The translations under genes and the position numbers were made by a program. DNA of 64,000 bases from Mycobacterium sp. OTB74 (lineage in GTDB: Bacteria; Actinomycetota; Actinomycetes; Mycobacteriales; Mycobacteriaceae): positions 94,695 through 158,694 of the forward strand of contig NZ_JARXVD010000014.1 in assembly GCF_029892685.1 (NCBI RefSeq), given 5' to 3'. The notes beneath the pieces are model-generated. The model was not told where the DNA came from, searched no databases, and saw only the letters and a list, made by a program, of their open reading frames with translations. This document shows, one piece after another, positions 15,937 through 23,844 of the stretch; positions within the stretch are counted from its first letter, which is position 1; every line of letters starts with the position of its first letter.

Positions 15937-17541
15937 GTGACGACACTGATGCTCAATGGCCGGGTGCACAGTCCGGCTGCGCCCGATGCGACCGCCCTGG
16001 CAGTACGCGACGGGCTGGTGGTCTGGCTCGGCTCTGACGACATCGGGCGGGCCCAGTTTCCGGACGCCATCGTTAACGACCTCGAGGGCGCCTTCATTGC
16101 CCCGGCATTCGTCGACAGTCACGTCCACCTCACCGCCACCGGGCTGAACGTCACCGGTCTGGATCTGCGGTCGGTCACGTCGTTGGAGCAGTTGCTGACA
16201 CGGCTCGTGCAGTACGCCGCGAGCCAGCCGGACGGCATCATCTGGGGCCACGGCTGGGACGAGTCGGGCTGGCCGGTCAAAACCCCGCCGACCACTGCCG
16301 ACCTGGACCGCGTCCTCGACGGCCGGCCGGCGTACCTGGCCCGGGTCGACGTGCATTCGGCAGCCGCGTCGACGGCGTTACGCCGATTGGTGCCGGAACT
16401 GGTTGGAGCGGAGGGCTTTTCGGAGCAGGCACCGTTGACCGCCGATGCGCATCATCGAGTGCGGGCCGCGGCCCGGGACCTGCTCAGCCCAACTCAGCGC
16501 CGCGCTGCGCAGGCAGCCGCGCTCGATTTGGCCGCGCGCAACGGCATCGTCGCGGTGCACGAGTGTGCGGGACCCGACATCGGCGGAGCGGACGACTGGG
16601 CCGACCTGAGCTCTACGGAGCACGGTGTCGAGATCGTCGGTTACTGGGGCGAGGCCGTCAGCACCGCCGCACAGGCGCGGAGCCTGCTCGAGCAGACGGG
16701 CGCCCGTGGCCTGGCCGGCGACCTCTTCATCGACGGCGCGCTGGGCTCACGTACTGCTTGGCTGAAGCAGCCCTACGCCGACGCCCCGCACTGCTGCGGC
16801 AACCGCTATCTGGACGTCGATGCGGTGACAGCACACTTGCTGGCCTGTACCGAGGCCGGGGTCACCGCCGGATTCCATGTCATCGGTGATGCGGCCGTCG
16901 ACGTGGTGGTGCGCGCGTTCGCTCAGGCCGTGTCCTCCTTCGGTGCACCCACTGTGGCACGGTGCGGTCATCGGCTGGAACACCTCGAGATGGTTGACGA
17001 CGAGCAGGCTCGGCAACTCGGAGCGTGGGGCGTGGTGGCCAGCATGCAGCCGAACTTCGATGCGCTCTGGGGCGGTACGGACAGCATGTACGCCCAGCGG
17101 CTCGGTATTGATCGAGCGCTCAAATTGAACCCGTTTGCGCTGTTAGCATCAGCAGGCGTGCCTCTCGCGTTCGGCTCTGACAGTCCCGTCACCAGCATGA
17201 ATCCGTGGGGATCAGTGCGAGCCGCGACTTTGCATCAGACTCCGGGCAGCGCTATCTCGGCGCGGTCGGCGTTCCTGGCCGCCACCCGCGGGGCATGGCG
17301 GGCCGGCGGCGTCCGCGACGGGATGACCGGCACCCTGGTCCCCGGCGCCCCTGCGTCGTACGCGGTATGGCGGGTGCCCGGGGGTGCCGAGGCTCTGGAC
17401 GTCACCGCGCCGGCCGACGCGGTGCAGCGCTGGTCCACCGATCCGCGGTCCCGGGTGCCGGCCCTGCCGCCGCTGGGGCCCGACGACGACTTGCCCACTT
17501 GCGTGCGAACCGTCCGCTGCGGCGAGGTAATTCATGGTTGA
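15937..17541 (+). CDS. Amidohydrolase family 3 protein (YtcJ-like), Rv2052c position
   Basis: A 534-aa metal-dependent hydrolase of the urease/amidohydrolase superfamily, substrate unknown. Metal-site motifs are visible in order: VDSHVHLTATG (first His-x-His), then HECAG, FHVIGDAAVD, HRLEHLEM and FGSDSPVTSMNP (final Asp). A composite beta-sandwich is formed by the two ends. The GTG at 15937 starts it, 21 bases after fxsA. The stop overlaps the lnt start by eight bases. The position equals Rv2052c between fxsA and ppm1 in M. tuberculosis, which suggests a stable operon. Any role in lipoprotein or mannose-lipid biology is inference. Confidence 0.85.
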   Translation: MTTLMLNGRVHSPAAPDATALAVRDGLVVWLGSDDIGRAQFPDAIVNDLEGAFIAPAFVDSHVHLTATGLNVTGLDLRSVTSLEQLLTRLVQYAASQPDGIIWGHGWDESGWPVKTPPTTADLDRVLDGRPAYLARVDVHSAAASTALRRLVPELVGAEGFSEQAPLTADAHHRVRAAARDLLSPTQRRAAQAAALDLAARNGIVAVHECAGPDIGGADDWADLSSTEHGVEIVGYWGEAVSTAAQARSLLEQTGARGLAGDLFIDGALGSRTAWLKQPYADAPHCCGNRYLDVDAVTAHLLACTEAGVTAGFHVIGDAAVDVVVRAFAQAVSSFGAPTVARCGHRLEHLEMVDDEQARQLGAWGVVASMQPNFDALWGGTDSMYAQRLGIDRALKLNPFALLASAGVPLAFGSDSPVTSMNPWGSVRAATLHQTPGSAISARSAFLAATRGAWRAGGVRDGMTGTLVPGAPASYAVWRVPGGAEALDVTAPADAVQRWSTDPRSRVPALPPLGPDDDLPTCVRTVRCGEVIHG

Positions 17542-19276
17542 TGACGGCGTGACCGAAGCCGATGTGGCGGATTTCACGGACGACCCGGCGCCGGCCGGTC
17601 CGGGTCTTGGGCAGCGCATGCTGGTCGCGGCGAAGCGGTTCTTCGAGCCCCGGCTGATGCGCTTGGCGGCGGCGATCGCCGCGGGCCTGCTGTTGTATGC
17701 GGCGTTCCCCCCGATGGGCTACTGGTACCTGGCGTTCCCGGCAATGGCCTTGCTGGGCTGGGTTCTGGTGCACGAAAAGACAACACCGGCAGGCAGTTTC
17801 GGTTACGGAATGCTGACCGGGCTGGTGTTCCACGTGTTTTTGCTGCCGTGGATCAGCGCTCTGGTGGGTCCGGTGCCCTGGCTACTGCTGGCGGCGTTGG
17901 AGGCACTGTTCACGGGATTTTTCGGGCTGATGGCGGCGCTGGTGCGCACCTTGCCGGGTTGGCCGGTGTGGTTCGCCGGCCTGTGGTTGTTGGCTGAGTG
18001 GGCCAAGTCGACAGTGCCGTTCGGTGGCTTTCCGTGGGGCGTGGTGGGTTTCAGCCAGGTCAACGGTCCACTGTTGGCGCTGGCCCGGTACGGCGGTGCG
18101 CCGCTGTTGTCTTTCGCGGTGGCACTGGTCGGCTTCGGGCTGACGGCACTGGTGCTCGAGACGGTCGAGAGGTTGCGCCATGACCACCGCACCGGTGCCG
18201 CGGCGCCGTCCGAAGCGGTAATCCCGGGTGTGAGCGTTGCGTTGGTGCTGTTGTTGGCGGGCCTGGCCTGGCCTGCGGTGCGCCAGGCGGGTTCGGGGGC
18301 CAGCGACGAACCGCCCGTCACGGTCGCCGCGGTTCAGGGCAACGTGCCGAGGTTGGGGCTGGATTTCAACGCCCAACGGCGTGCAGTGCTGGACAACCAC
18401 GTGCACGAGACCATGCAACTGGCCGATGACGTCCGCGCCGGTCGCGCCCATCAACCAGCGGTGGTGATCTGGCCGGAGAACTCTTCGGACATCGATCCAC
18501 TGACAAATCTCGATGCAGCGCAAGAGATTTCAGCGGCTTCCTTGGCCATTCACGCGCCGATTCTGGTCGGTACCGTGTTGGCCGCACCGCACTATTCACC
18601 GGATAACCCGGCGACCACCAACTCGGTGATCGTCTGGGACGGCACCAACGGGCCGGGGGAGCGGCACGACAAGGCGATCGTGCAGCCCTTCGGTGAATAT
18701 CTGCCGTGGCGCGGGTTCTTCAAGCATTTGTCGTCATATGCCGATAGGGCGGGCTACTTCGTTCCGGGACACGGCAACGGTGTGGTCACCGCGGCCGGGG
18801 TGCCCATCGGCGTGACCACCTGCTGGGAGGTCATCTTCGATCGCGCGCCGCGGCAGGCGGTGCTCAACGGCGCCCAGCTGCTGGCGGTGCCGACCAACAA
18901 CGCAACCTTCGACGAGTCGATGAGCGCGCAGCAGCTGGCGTTCGCCCGGCTCCGTGCCGTCGAGCACGACCGTTATGTGGTCGTCGCCGGGACTACCGGA
19001 ATCAGTGCCGTGATCGCGCCCGACGGCCGTGAGATCGCGCGGACGGCGTTCTTCGAGCCCGCCTACCTGGACAAACAGGTGCGGTTGAAGACGGAGCTGA
19101 CTCCGGCGACGCAATGGGGGCCGATCGTCAACGGATTGCTGATCGCGGTGGGTGCGGGGGGTCTGCTGGCGGCCATGGTGCACAACATGCTGCAGAATGG
19201 GATGTTCGTGCGTCGCTACAGGGCGGACGCGGCAGGCCGTGCAGGCATAGAAGAAGACAACGAAGAGGGGCAATGA
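17534..19276 (+). CDS. lnt: Apolipoprotein N-acyltransferase
   Basis: A 580-aa membrane enzyme adding the third acyl chain to lipoproteins. After a short polar N terminus there are about six membrane helices (residues about 45-230), then an external nitrilase-fold domain (about 245-520) and one C-terminal helix (about 535-555). The catalytic triad is visible: Glu in VIWPENSSDIDP, Lys in RHDKAIVQPFGEYLP and Cys in GVTTCWEVIFD. In M. tuberculosis this domain is fused to Ppm1 as one protein. Here the frame stops at 19276 and ppm1 restarts with an ATGA overlap, as in M. smegmatis. It acts downstream of Lgt, which is also in this window. Confidence 0.95.
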   Translation: MVDDGVTEADVADFTDDPAPAGPGLGQRMLVAAKRFFEPRLMRLAAAIAAGLLLYAAFPPMGYWYLAFPAMALLGWVLVHEKTTPAGSFGYGMLTGLVFHVFLLPWISALVGPVPWLLLAALEALFTGFFGLMAALVRTLPGWPVWFAGLWLLAEWAKSTVPFGGFPWGVVGFSQVNGPLLALARYGGAPLLSFAVALVGFGLTALVLETVERLRHDHRTGAAAPSEAVIPGVSVALVLLLAGLAWPAVRQAGSGASDEPPVTVAAVQGNVPRLGLDFNAQRRAVLDNHVHETMQLADDVRAGRAHQPAVVIWPENSSDIDPLTNLDAAQEISAASLAIHAPILVGTVLAAPHYSPDNPATTNSVIVWDGTNGPGERHDKAIVQPFGEYLPWRGFFKHLSSYADRAGYFVPGHGNGVVTAAGVPIGVTTCWEVIFDRAPRQAVLNGAQLLAVPTNNATFDESMSAQQLAFARLRAVEHDRYVVVAGTTGISAVIAPDGREIARTAFFEPAYLDKQVRLKTELTPATQWGPIVNGLLIAVGAGGLLAAMVHNMLQNGMFVRRYRADAAGRAGIEEDNEEGQ

Positions 19277-20034
19277 CCATGGGTGGCGACCGTCCGAGTC
19301 AGCGCACGCTGGTCATTATTCCGACCTACAACGAGCGGGAGAATCTGCCGCTCATCGTGGGCCGCGTCCACGCCGCTCGGCCCGACGTGCACATCCTGGT
19401 GGTCGACGACGGCAGCCCCGACGGCACCGGACAGTTGGCCGACGAGCTGTCGCTCGCCGATCCGGACCGCCTGCACGTCATGCATCGCCCAGGCAAAGGC
19501 GGGTTGGGCGCGGCGTACATCGAGGGATTCGGTTGGGGCCTGAGTCGTGGATACCACGTCCTGGTGGAGATGGATGCCGACGGCAGCCACGCCCCCGAGG
19601 AGCTGTACCGGCTACTGGACGCCGTTGATGGCGGGGCTGATCTGGCCATCGGTTCGCGGTATGTGCCCGGCGGGACCGTGCGCAACTGGCCGCACCGTCG
19701 ACTGGTCCTGTCGCGCACCGCCAATACCTATTCACGCGTGCTGTTGGGCGTGGACATCCACGACATCACCGCCGGCTACCGCGCATACCGGCGCGGCGTG
19801 CTGGAGAAGATCGGCCTCGATGACGTCGATTCCAAGGGTTACTGCTTCCAGATCGACCTGACCTGGCGCGCCATCAACGCCGGCTTCAAGGTGGTCGAGG
19901 TGCCGATCACCTTCACTGAGCGCGAACTCGGTGTGTCGAAGATGAGCGGCTCGAACATTCGTGAGGCCATGTCGCAGGTCGCGAAGTGGGGTATCCAGGG
20001 CCGGCTTGACCGCGCCCGTGGCATCTCCCGCTAG
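19273..20034 (+). CDS. ppm1: Polyprenol monophosphomannose synthase
   Basis: A 253-aa GT2 glycosyltransferase that moves mannose from GDP-mannose to polyprenyl phosphate, the donor for lipoarabinomannan, lipomannan and protein mannosylation. It shows the GT-A signatures VIIPTYNERENLPLIV, LVVDDGSPDGTG and VEMDADGSHAPEEL, the acceptor-side EVPITFTERELGVSKMSG and the C-terminal VAKWGIQGRLDR. There is no membrane segment, so it probably depends on the adjacent membrane protein Lnt for anchoring, as described for the two-gene arrangement. ATG 19273 overlaps the lnt stop by four bases; ATG 19279 is also possible. Confidence 0.96.
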   Translation: MTMGGDRPSQRTLVIIPTYNERENLPLIVGRVHAARPDVHILVVDDGSPDGTGQLADELSLADPDRLHVMHRPGKGGLGAAYIEGFGWGLSRGYHVLVEMDADGSHAPEELYRLLDAVDGGADLAIGSRYVPGGTVRNWPHRRLVLSRTANTYSRVLLGVDIHDITAGYRAYRRGVLEKIGLDDVDSKGYCFQIDLTWRAINAGFKVVEVPITFTERELGVSKMSGSNIREAMSQVAKWGIQGRLDRARGISR

Positions 20035-20124
20035 TTCGCGCCGAAACCGACAAACGGGCCGCAAAGCACGAGGGCAAGCGGCAAAAACGTCGATCTGGGC
20101 ACGCTTGCCGTGCATCCGTGAGCA

Positions 20125-20154
20125 ATAAAAAACCCCGCATGTGCGGGGTTTTTC
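20125..20154. terminator. Bidirectional intrinsic terminator between ppm1 and rbpA
   Basis: The stem AACCCCGCA (20131-20139) / TGCGGGGTT (20142-20150) is flanked by an A-run upstream and a T-run downstream, so it is a canonical Rho-independent terminator in both directions. It is the clearest one in the window. Confidence 0.93.
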
Positions 20155-20167
20155 TATTGCCAGGGGA

Positions 20168-20506
20168 TCAGTTGCCGCGACGGCGGGTCTTGATCAGCTC
20201 CAGGCGCTCTTTGAGCAGCTCTTCGAGCTCTACGACCGAACGGCGCTCCAGCAGCATGTCCCAGTGGGTACGCGGCGGCTTGACCTTCTTGGGCTCGGGG
20301 GCGTTGCCCTCGATCAGGGTGCCCTCCATGCCGTTGCGGCAGGCCCAGGTGCCTGGGATCTCCGCATCGTCGGCGAACGGAACCTCGAATTCCTCGCCGT
20401 TGTCGGTGCGGTAGCGGGCCACCTGACGCGGTGCCAGGTCATGGTTACGGTCGGTCTCGTAGCTCACGGCTCCGAGGCGACTGCCTCTCAGGACGCGATC
20501 AGCCAT
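20168..20506 (-). CDS. rbpA: RNA polymerase-binding protein RbpA
   Basis: A 112-aa transcription factor of actinobacteria that binds RNA polymerase and the sigma subunit, stabilises open complexes and influences rifampicin response. The N terminus MADRVLRGSRLGAVSYETDR, the basic linker region (PEPKKVKPPRTHW) and the C-terminal sigma-interaction helix pair (RRSVVELEELLKERLE) match the family. The start at 20506 is fixed by AAGGAG nine bases upstream and by the known N terminus. A SigE/SigH-like promoter lies about 30 bases further upstream. The gene is convergent with ppm1 across the strong terminator. Confidence 0.97.
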   Translation of the reverse strand: MADRVLRGSRLGAVSYETDRNHDLAPRQVARYRTDNGEEFEVPFADDAEIPGTWACRNGMEGTLIEGNAPEPKKVKPPRTHWDMLLERRSVVELEELLKERLELIKTRRRGN

Positions 20507-20537
20507 CGTCAAACACTCCTTGGTATAGCGACGGGTA

Positions 20538-20567
20538 GACAACGCAGGCCAGCGCCGCGCAGTTCCC
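20538..20567 (-). promoter_or_regulatory. SigE/SigH-type promoter of rbpA
   Basis: Reading the minus strand, GGGAAC (20567-20562) and GTTG (20543-20540) are separated by 18 bases, the same spacing as the fxsA promoter. The predicted start of transcription leaves a leader of about 25 bases that contains the AAGGAG ribosome site of rbpA. Confidence 0.65.
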
Positions 20568-20622
20568 GACTCAATTGTTCATGATACCGGGGTTGTGGCG
20601 GTCGGCGGTTACAGTCGCGGGC

Positions 20623-20958
20623 GTGGCATCAGTAAGGCGCTCGAAGGCACAGCCGTGTCGGTGGTGCGGTCGCGAGGTCGCCGATGCCGGGATGGGACGG
20701 CGACGGCAATACTGCCGTCAGTCCTGTCGACAACGGGCATACGAGCAGCGCGCCATGGTGAAAGGCACGTCGCTGGCGCCGGACTCGGTGGTGTTGACGG
20801 CTGACGAAGCCGAGGCGCTGTCGGATCGGGTGTACCAGGTACGTTGTGCGGCTGAGGACGTGGCAATGGCAGTGTCCGAGGGCGCCGATGTGGCCGAGTT
20901 GAGCGAGCTGTGTGAGGTGCTGGTGCGTGCGGCGAAGGACGCTGACGGTTGGCGTTGA
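20623..20958 (+). CDS. Conserved hypothetical protein with a Cys/Arg-rich motif (Rv2049c position)
   Basis: A 111-aa protein of unknown function, divergent from rbpA. Near the N terminus is a compact zinc-ribbon-like cluster, CRWCGREV followed by QYCRQSCRQRAYEQR (C-x2-C and C-x3-C). The second half is an acidic helical region (LTADEAEALSDRV; VAELSELCEVLVRAA). The start is uncertain: GTG 20623 is chosen because it lies shortly before the cysteine cluster, but upstream in-frame starts to 20575 are open. The position beside rbpA matches Rv2049c, which is shorter. Nucleic-acid binding is a guess from the Cys/Arg pattern. Confidence 0.6.
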   Translation: MASVRRSKAQPCRWCGREVADAGMGRRRQYCRQSCRQRAYEQRAMVKGTSLAPDSVVLTADEAEALSDRVYQVRCAAEDVAMAVSEGADVAELSELCEVLVRAAKDADGWR

Positions 20959-21028
20959 AGCGACGGGAGAGACCTCCGGGGCGAGCGAAGCGACGGGAGA
21001 GACCTCCGGGGCGAGCGAAGCGACGGGA
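20954..21028 (+). repeat. Tandem copies of the GAGCGAAGCGACGGGA motif (30-base period)
   Basis: A 30-base unit, GAAGCGACGGGAGAGACCTC followed by CGGGGCGAGC, starts at 20957 and 20987; the third copy breaks off after GAAGCGACGGGAGA. Each copy contains GGGAGA, and the last copy lies nine bases before ATG 21038 as the ribosome site. The 19-mer shared with 258-276 is at 20980-20998 and 21010-21028. Confidence 0.85.
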
Positions 21029-21037
21029 GAAAACCTG

Positions 21038-21676
21038 ATGAGCGGCGAAGGGCGCCGAATCCACAAGCCCACGAAATTCCTGGGCCGGGACTTCGAAGCG
21101 TTCGGCGGCGTCGAGGATCCGGTTCATGCCAGCCGGATCGCCCACGAGACGGCAGCAGCGCTGCTGGAGCGGGTGCGGAGCTATCCCGACCCGGACGTGG
21201 TGTCCCGATTGGTTGCCTACACCGACGAACACGGCATCGACGACATCGCCGAGCTGTGGTCGGGTGCCGACGCGCGGAGCCTGCCCGGCGTGTTGTGGCG
21301 GGTCTACGTGCTTCGGCTGACCATCCGGCAGGACCCGCATGCCGCCAGCCTGCTGTACGTACGTGGCGTGGACATGGTGCATTCGATCGACCCTGTGGTC
21401 GCCGGTGCGGCGACGCCGACGGGGCCGGCTGAGATCCGCGAACTGGCCGACCGGATATTGCGCGGGGTGTTCGAGGGTGACTTCGCGGTCGCCTTGGAGC
21501 GCGCTGCGGCGTATTGCCGACTCAGTGCCGCGGGATCGATGAGTTTGGCGGAAGATGCGGCCGTGACGGCGCCGGAGCGCGCCGCCGAGCTGACCGAGCA
21601 TGCTGTGCGATTTACCCGATTGGCCAATGAGCTGGGTGCCGCCGCCGCGTTGTGGCGCAGCGGCTCGCTGGACTGA
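21038..21676 (+). CDS. Conserved hypothetical protein, 212 aa
   Basis: A soluble, mostly helical protein with no signal peptide or membrane segment. I do not recognise a named family. Visible blocks are HKPTKFLGRDFEAFGGVEDP near the start, a heptad-like ASRIAHETAAALLERV, and WRVYVLRLTIRQDPHAASLL in the centre. The C terminus is Ala/Arg-rich and ends AAALWRSGSLD. ATG 21038 is chosen because GGGAG lies nine bases upstream in the last repeat copy. The frame is open further upstream, but that would translate the tandem repeat as SEATGETSGA units. It probably forms a unit with the preceding small Cys-rich gene. Confidence 0.7.
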   Translation: MSGEGRRIHKPTKFLGRDFEAFGGVEDPVHASRIAHETAAALLERVRSYPDPDVVSRLVAYTDEHGIDDIAELWSGADARSLPGVLWRVYVLRLTIRQDPHAASLLYVRGVDMVHSIDPVVAGAATPTGPAEIRELADRILRGVFEGDFAVALERAAAYCRLSAAGSMSLAEDAAVTAPERAAELTEHAVRFTRLANELGAAAALWRSGSLD

Positions 21677-21935
21677 AGCTGAGCGGGTAACCGGGAAGTT
21701 AAAGCCAGACCGCAGAACGCCTCTCGGCGAGTGGCCGCTCTCGGCGGCAAAATTTGGGGCCCGGGGTTACTGCGGCCTGGCGCTGTTCACTCTAGCCGAA
21801 CAACCGGATGCGCGAGCAACTCGTGAGTGCCGTTGTCGCGTGCCCGTCGGGCGGGTAGCGCTGTGGTGCTGGCCACCCGGATGCGGACTGACTGGAAAGA
21901 CACACACATCGGCCGGTCGGGCTTAGTGTGTCGGC

Positions 21936-23408
21936 GTGACAGATGGCGGTGGTGAACGGCGGCACTGCCCACCCGAAGAACTGAAGGCCTTGTTTCTGTT
22001 CGAGTCGTTGTCGGACGAGCAACTGGGGTACCTGAGCAGCGTGGGTCATGTCGAGGAGCAGGGCCCGGGCCCGATCATCGCTGAAGGCGATCCGGTTGCG
22101 CCCCTGCACGTACTGCTGGACGGCGAATTGGTGATCTCGAAGCGGGCCGCGGGGCGTGATCTCGAGATCAACCGGACTGCGCAGCCCGGCGTCTACTTCG
22201 GTGCGCGGTCGGCGTTCAGTCAGGTGGGACATGACCGGAACCGGTTCTCGGTGCGGGCCACCCGACGTTCGCGGTTCTTCGTCATGAGCGCCGCGGAATT
22301 CGGCACCTTCGTCAAAAGCCAGTTCCCGATGGCGGTGCATCTCATCGATGGCTTGGCAGAGACCGCTGAAAAGCAACACCGTGTCGCCGACGAACGCGAC
22401 CGGTTGCTTGCGCTCGGGCAGCTGTCCGCCGCCCTGACGCACGAGCTCAACAACCCCGTGGCGGCCGTGGTCCGCGCGGCAGGCGGGCTGCGGACGATGC
22501 TGGACGTAGTCACGACTCCGTTGGTGGACAAGCAATTCGACGATGAGGCACTCAGTTTTCTGGCCTCCGCGCAGAGTGATGTGGTGGCGCGCGTAGCAGG
22601 TATTTCGGGGCGGGCGCCGTCGGCGATGCAGGCGTCGGACCTCGAAGACGAGATCGGTGAATGGTTGTCCGATCGCGGGATTGCCGACGCGTGGGACATG
22701 GCGTCGACGTTTGTCGAAGCCGGACTGGATCGGCAATGGCTGGAACAGCTGTCGCCGGGTGACGAGCGGCCGCCTTGGCTGGGAAATGCCATACAGTGGC
22801 TCCGGCACCGGGCCGAGGCCGAGCTGTTGACCCATCAGCTCCATGATGCGGCCCAACGGATTTCGGGGCTGGTCACCGACGTCAAGCAGTACAGCCAACT
22901 GAACAGTGCACCGTTCCAGTTCGCTGACGTCAACGCGTTGCTGAACAGTACGTTGCGGATGTTCGCTGGGCGCATCGGCAAGGAAGCCGGGATCGAGGTG
23001 ATCACCGAGTTCGATCAATCGATACCCGAATTACTTTGTTATCCAGCAGAACTCAATCAGGTATGGACCAACATCATCGACAACGCGGTCGCTGCGATGA
23101 GGGATGCTGATGGCGGCTCGGCCGGCACCGGCACACTCTCGGTGCGGACCAGGCTCGATGACGACAGCGTCCGGATCGAAATCTGTGACACCGGCAGCGG
23201 AATTGCCGAGGATGCCCGCGGGCGCATCTTCGAACCGTTCTTCACCACCAAGCCAATCGGAGAGGGCACTGGTCTAGGTCTGCACCTGGCGTGGCGGATC
23301 GTCGTCAACCGGCATGCCGGAGAGCTGTCGGTCACCTCACGGCCGCACGACACCAGATTCGTCGTGCGGTTGCCATTGCAACCCAATATGACGGGCGAGG
23401 GCGGCTGA
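21936..23408 (+). CDS. Sensor histidine kinase-like protein with cyclic-nucleotide-binding domain
   Basis: A 490-aa soluble signalling protein. Residues about 15-125 form a cyclic-nucleotide-binding-like beta barrel (LFESLSDEQLGYLSSVG ... PLHVLLDGELVISKRAAG). Residues about 150-185 contain an H-box, LSAALTHELNNPVAAVVRA. The middle region carries two helices. The C terminus is a HATPase domain with N-box NQVWTNIIDNAVAAM, G1 CDTGSGIAED and G2 GEGTGLGLHLAWRIV. No membrane helix is present, so it senses an internal ligand. No response regulator gene is in the window, so it is an orphan. The start is GTG 21936. It lies in the junction between two blocks conserved in M. tuberculosis, which suggests lineage-specific gain. 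Confidence 0.85.
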   Translation: MTDGGGERRHCPPEELKALFLFESLSDEQLGYLSSVGHVEEQGPGPIIAEGDPVAPLHVLLDGELVISKRAAGRDLEINRTAQPGVYFGARSAFSQVGHDRNRFSVRATRRSRFFVMSAAEFGTFVKSQFPMAVHLIDGLAETAEKQHRVADERDRLLALGQLSAALTHELNNPVAAVVRAAGGLRTMLDVVTTPLVDKQFDDEALSFLASAQSDVVARVAGISGRAPSAMQASDLEDEIGEWLSDRGIADAWDMASTFVEAGLDRQWLEQLSPGDERPPWLGNAIQWLRHRAEAELLTHQLHDAAQRISGLVTDVKQYSQLNSAPFQFADVNALLNSTLRMFAGRIGKEAGIEVITEFDQSIPELLCYPAELNQVWTNIIDNAVAAMRDADGGSAGTGTLSVRTRLDDDSVRIEICDTGSGIAEDARGRIFEPFFTTKPIGEGTGLGLHLAWRIVVNRHAGELSVTSRPHDTRFVVRLPLQPNMTGEGG

Positions 23409-23448
23409 GTCCGCCTCAGGTGGATTCAGTTCGGCGGCGGCTGAGCGC

Positions 23449-23474
23449 TATTATCTGCGTATGAATGCAGATAA
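23449..23474 (+). promoter_or_regulatory. -10 box and dyad operator overlapping the kmtR start
   Basis: TATTAT (23449-23454) is a near-consensus -10 box, six bases before ATG 23461, so the message is probably leaderless. An 8-base dyad TTATCTGC (23451-23458) / GCAGATAA (23467-23474) spans the -10 box and the start codon. This is a good candidate site for self-repression by the ArsR/SmtB-type product. Confidence 0.7.
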
Positions 23475-23844
23475 GCAGGTGGGTGTGAATCGGTTGGCCG
23501 AGGAGCACGCAGCGCTGGTCGTCGAGGTGTTCCGGATGCTTGCCGATGCGACCCGCGTGCAACTGCTGTGGGCACTGACCGAGGGCGAACTGCCGGTCAA
23601 CGATCTGGCAGACCGAGTCGACAAGCCGGCACCGTCGGTGTCACAGCATCTGGCGAAACTGCGAATGGCGCGCCTGGTGCGGACCCGCCGCGAGGGCACC
23701 CAGGTGTTCTATCGGTTGGAGAACGACCATGTCGCGCAGTTGGTGCGCGACGCCGTGCACAACGCCGAACACGCCGCCGGCGGTATCCCAGCGCACCACC
23801 GGAACGACGCGGGCGTGCGCCAGTTGCGTGACGGGACCCGCTGA
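23461..23844 (+). CDS. kmtR: ArsR/SmtB-family nickel/cobalt sensor (KmtR type)
   Basis: A 127-aa winged-helix repressor that leaves DNA when nickel or cobalt binds. The recognition helix region reads KPAPSVSQHLAKLRMARLV. All five metal ligands known for M. tuberculosis KmtR (His88, Glu101, His102, His110, His111) have counterparts here with a constant offset of two: His90, Glu103, His104, His112 and His113. The next gene is a CDF exporter, the type of target KmtR controls, joined by a TGATG overlap. An operator-like dyad sits on the start codon. It may keep cobalt, also needed by CobN, within limits. Confidence 0.92.
   Translation: MNADKQVGVNRLAEEHAALVVEVFRMLADATRVQLLWALTEGELPVNDLADRVDKPAPSVSQHLAKLRMARLVRTRREGTQVFYRLENDHVAQLVRDAVHNAEHAAGGIPAHHRNDAGVRQLRDGTR

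Noticed and set aside
20954..21028. CRISPR-like array
   Set aside because: Direct 30-base repeats are contiguous with no spacers, only two and a half copies, and no cas genes are present.
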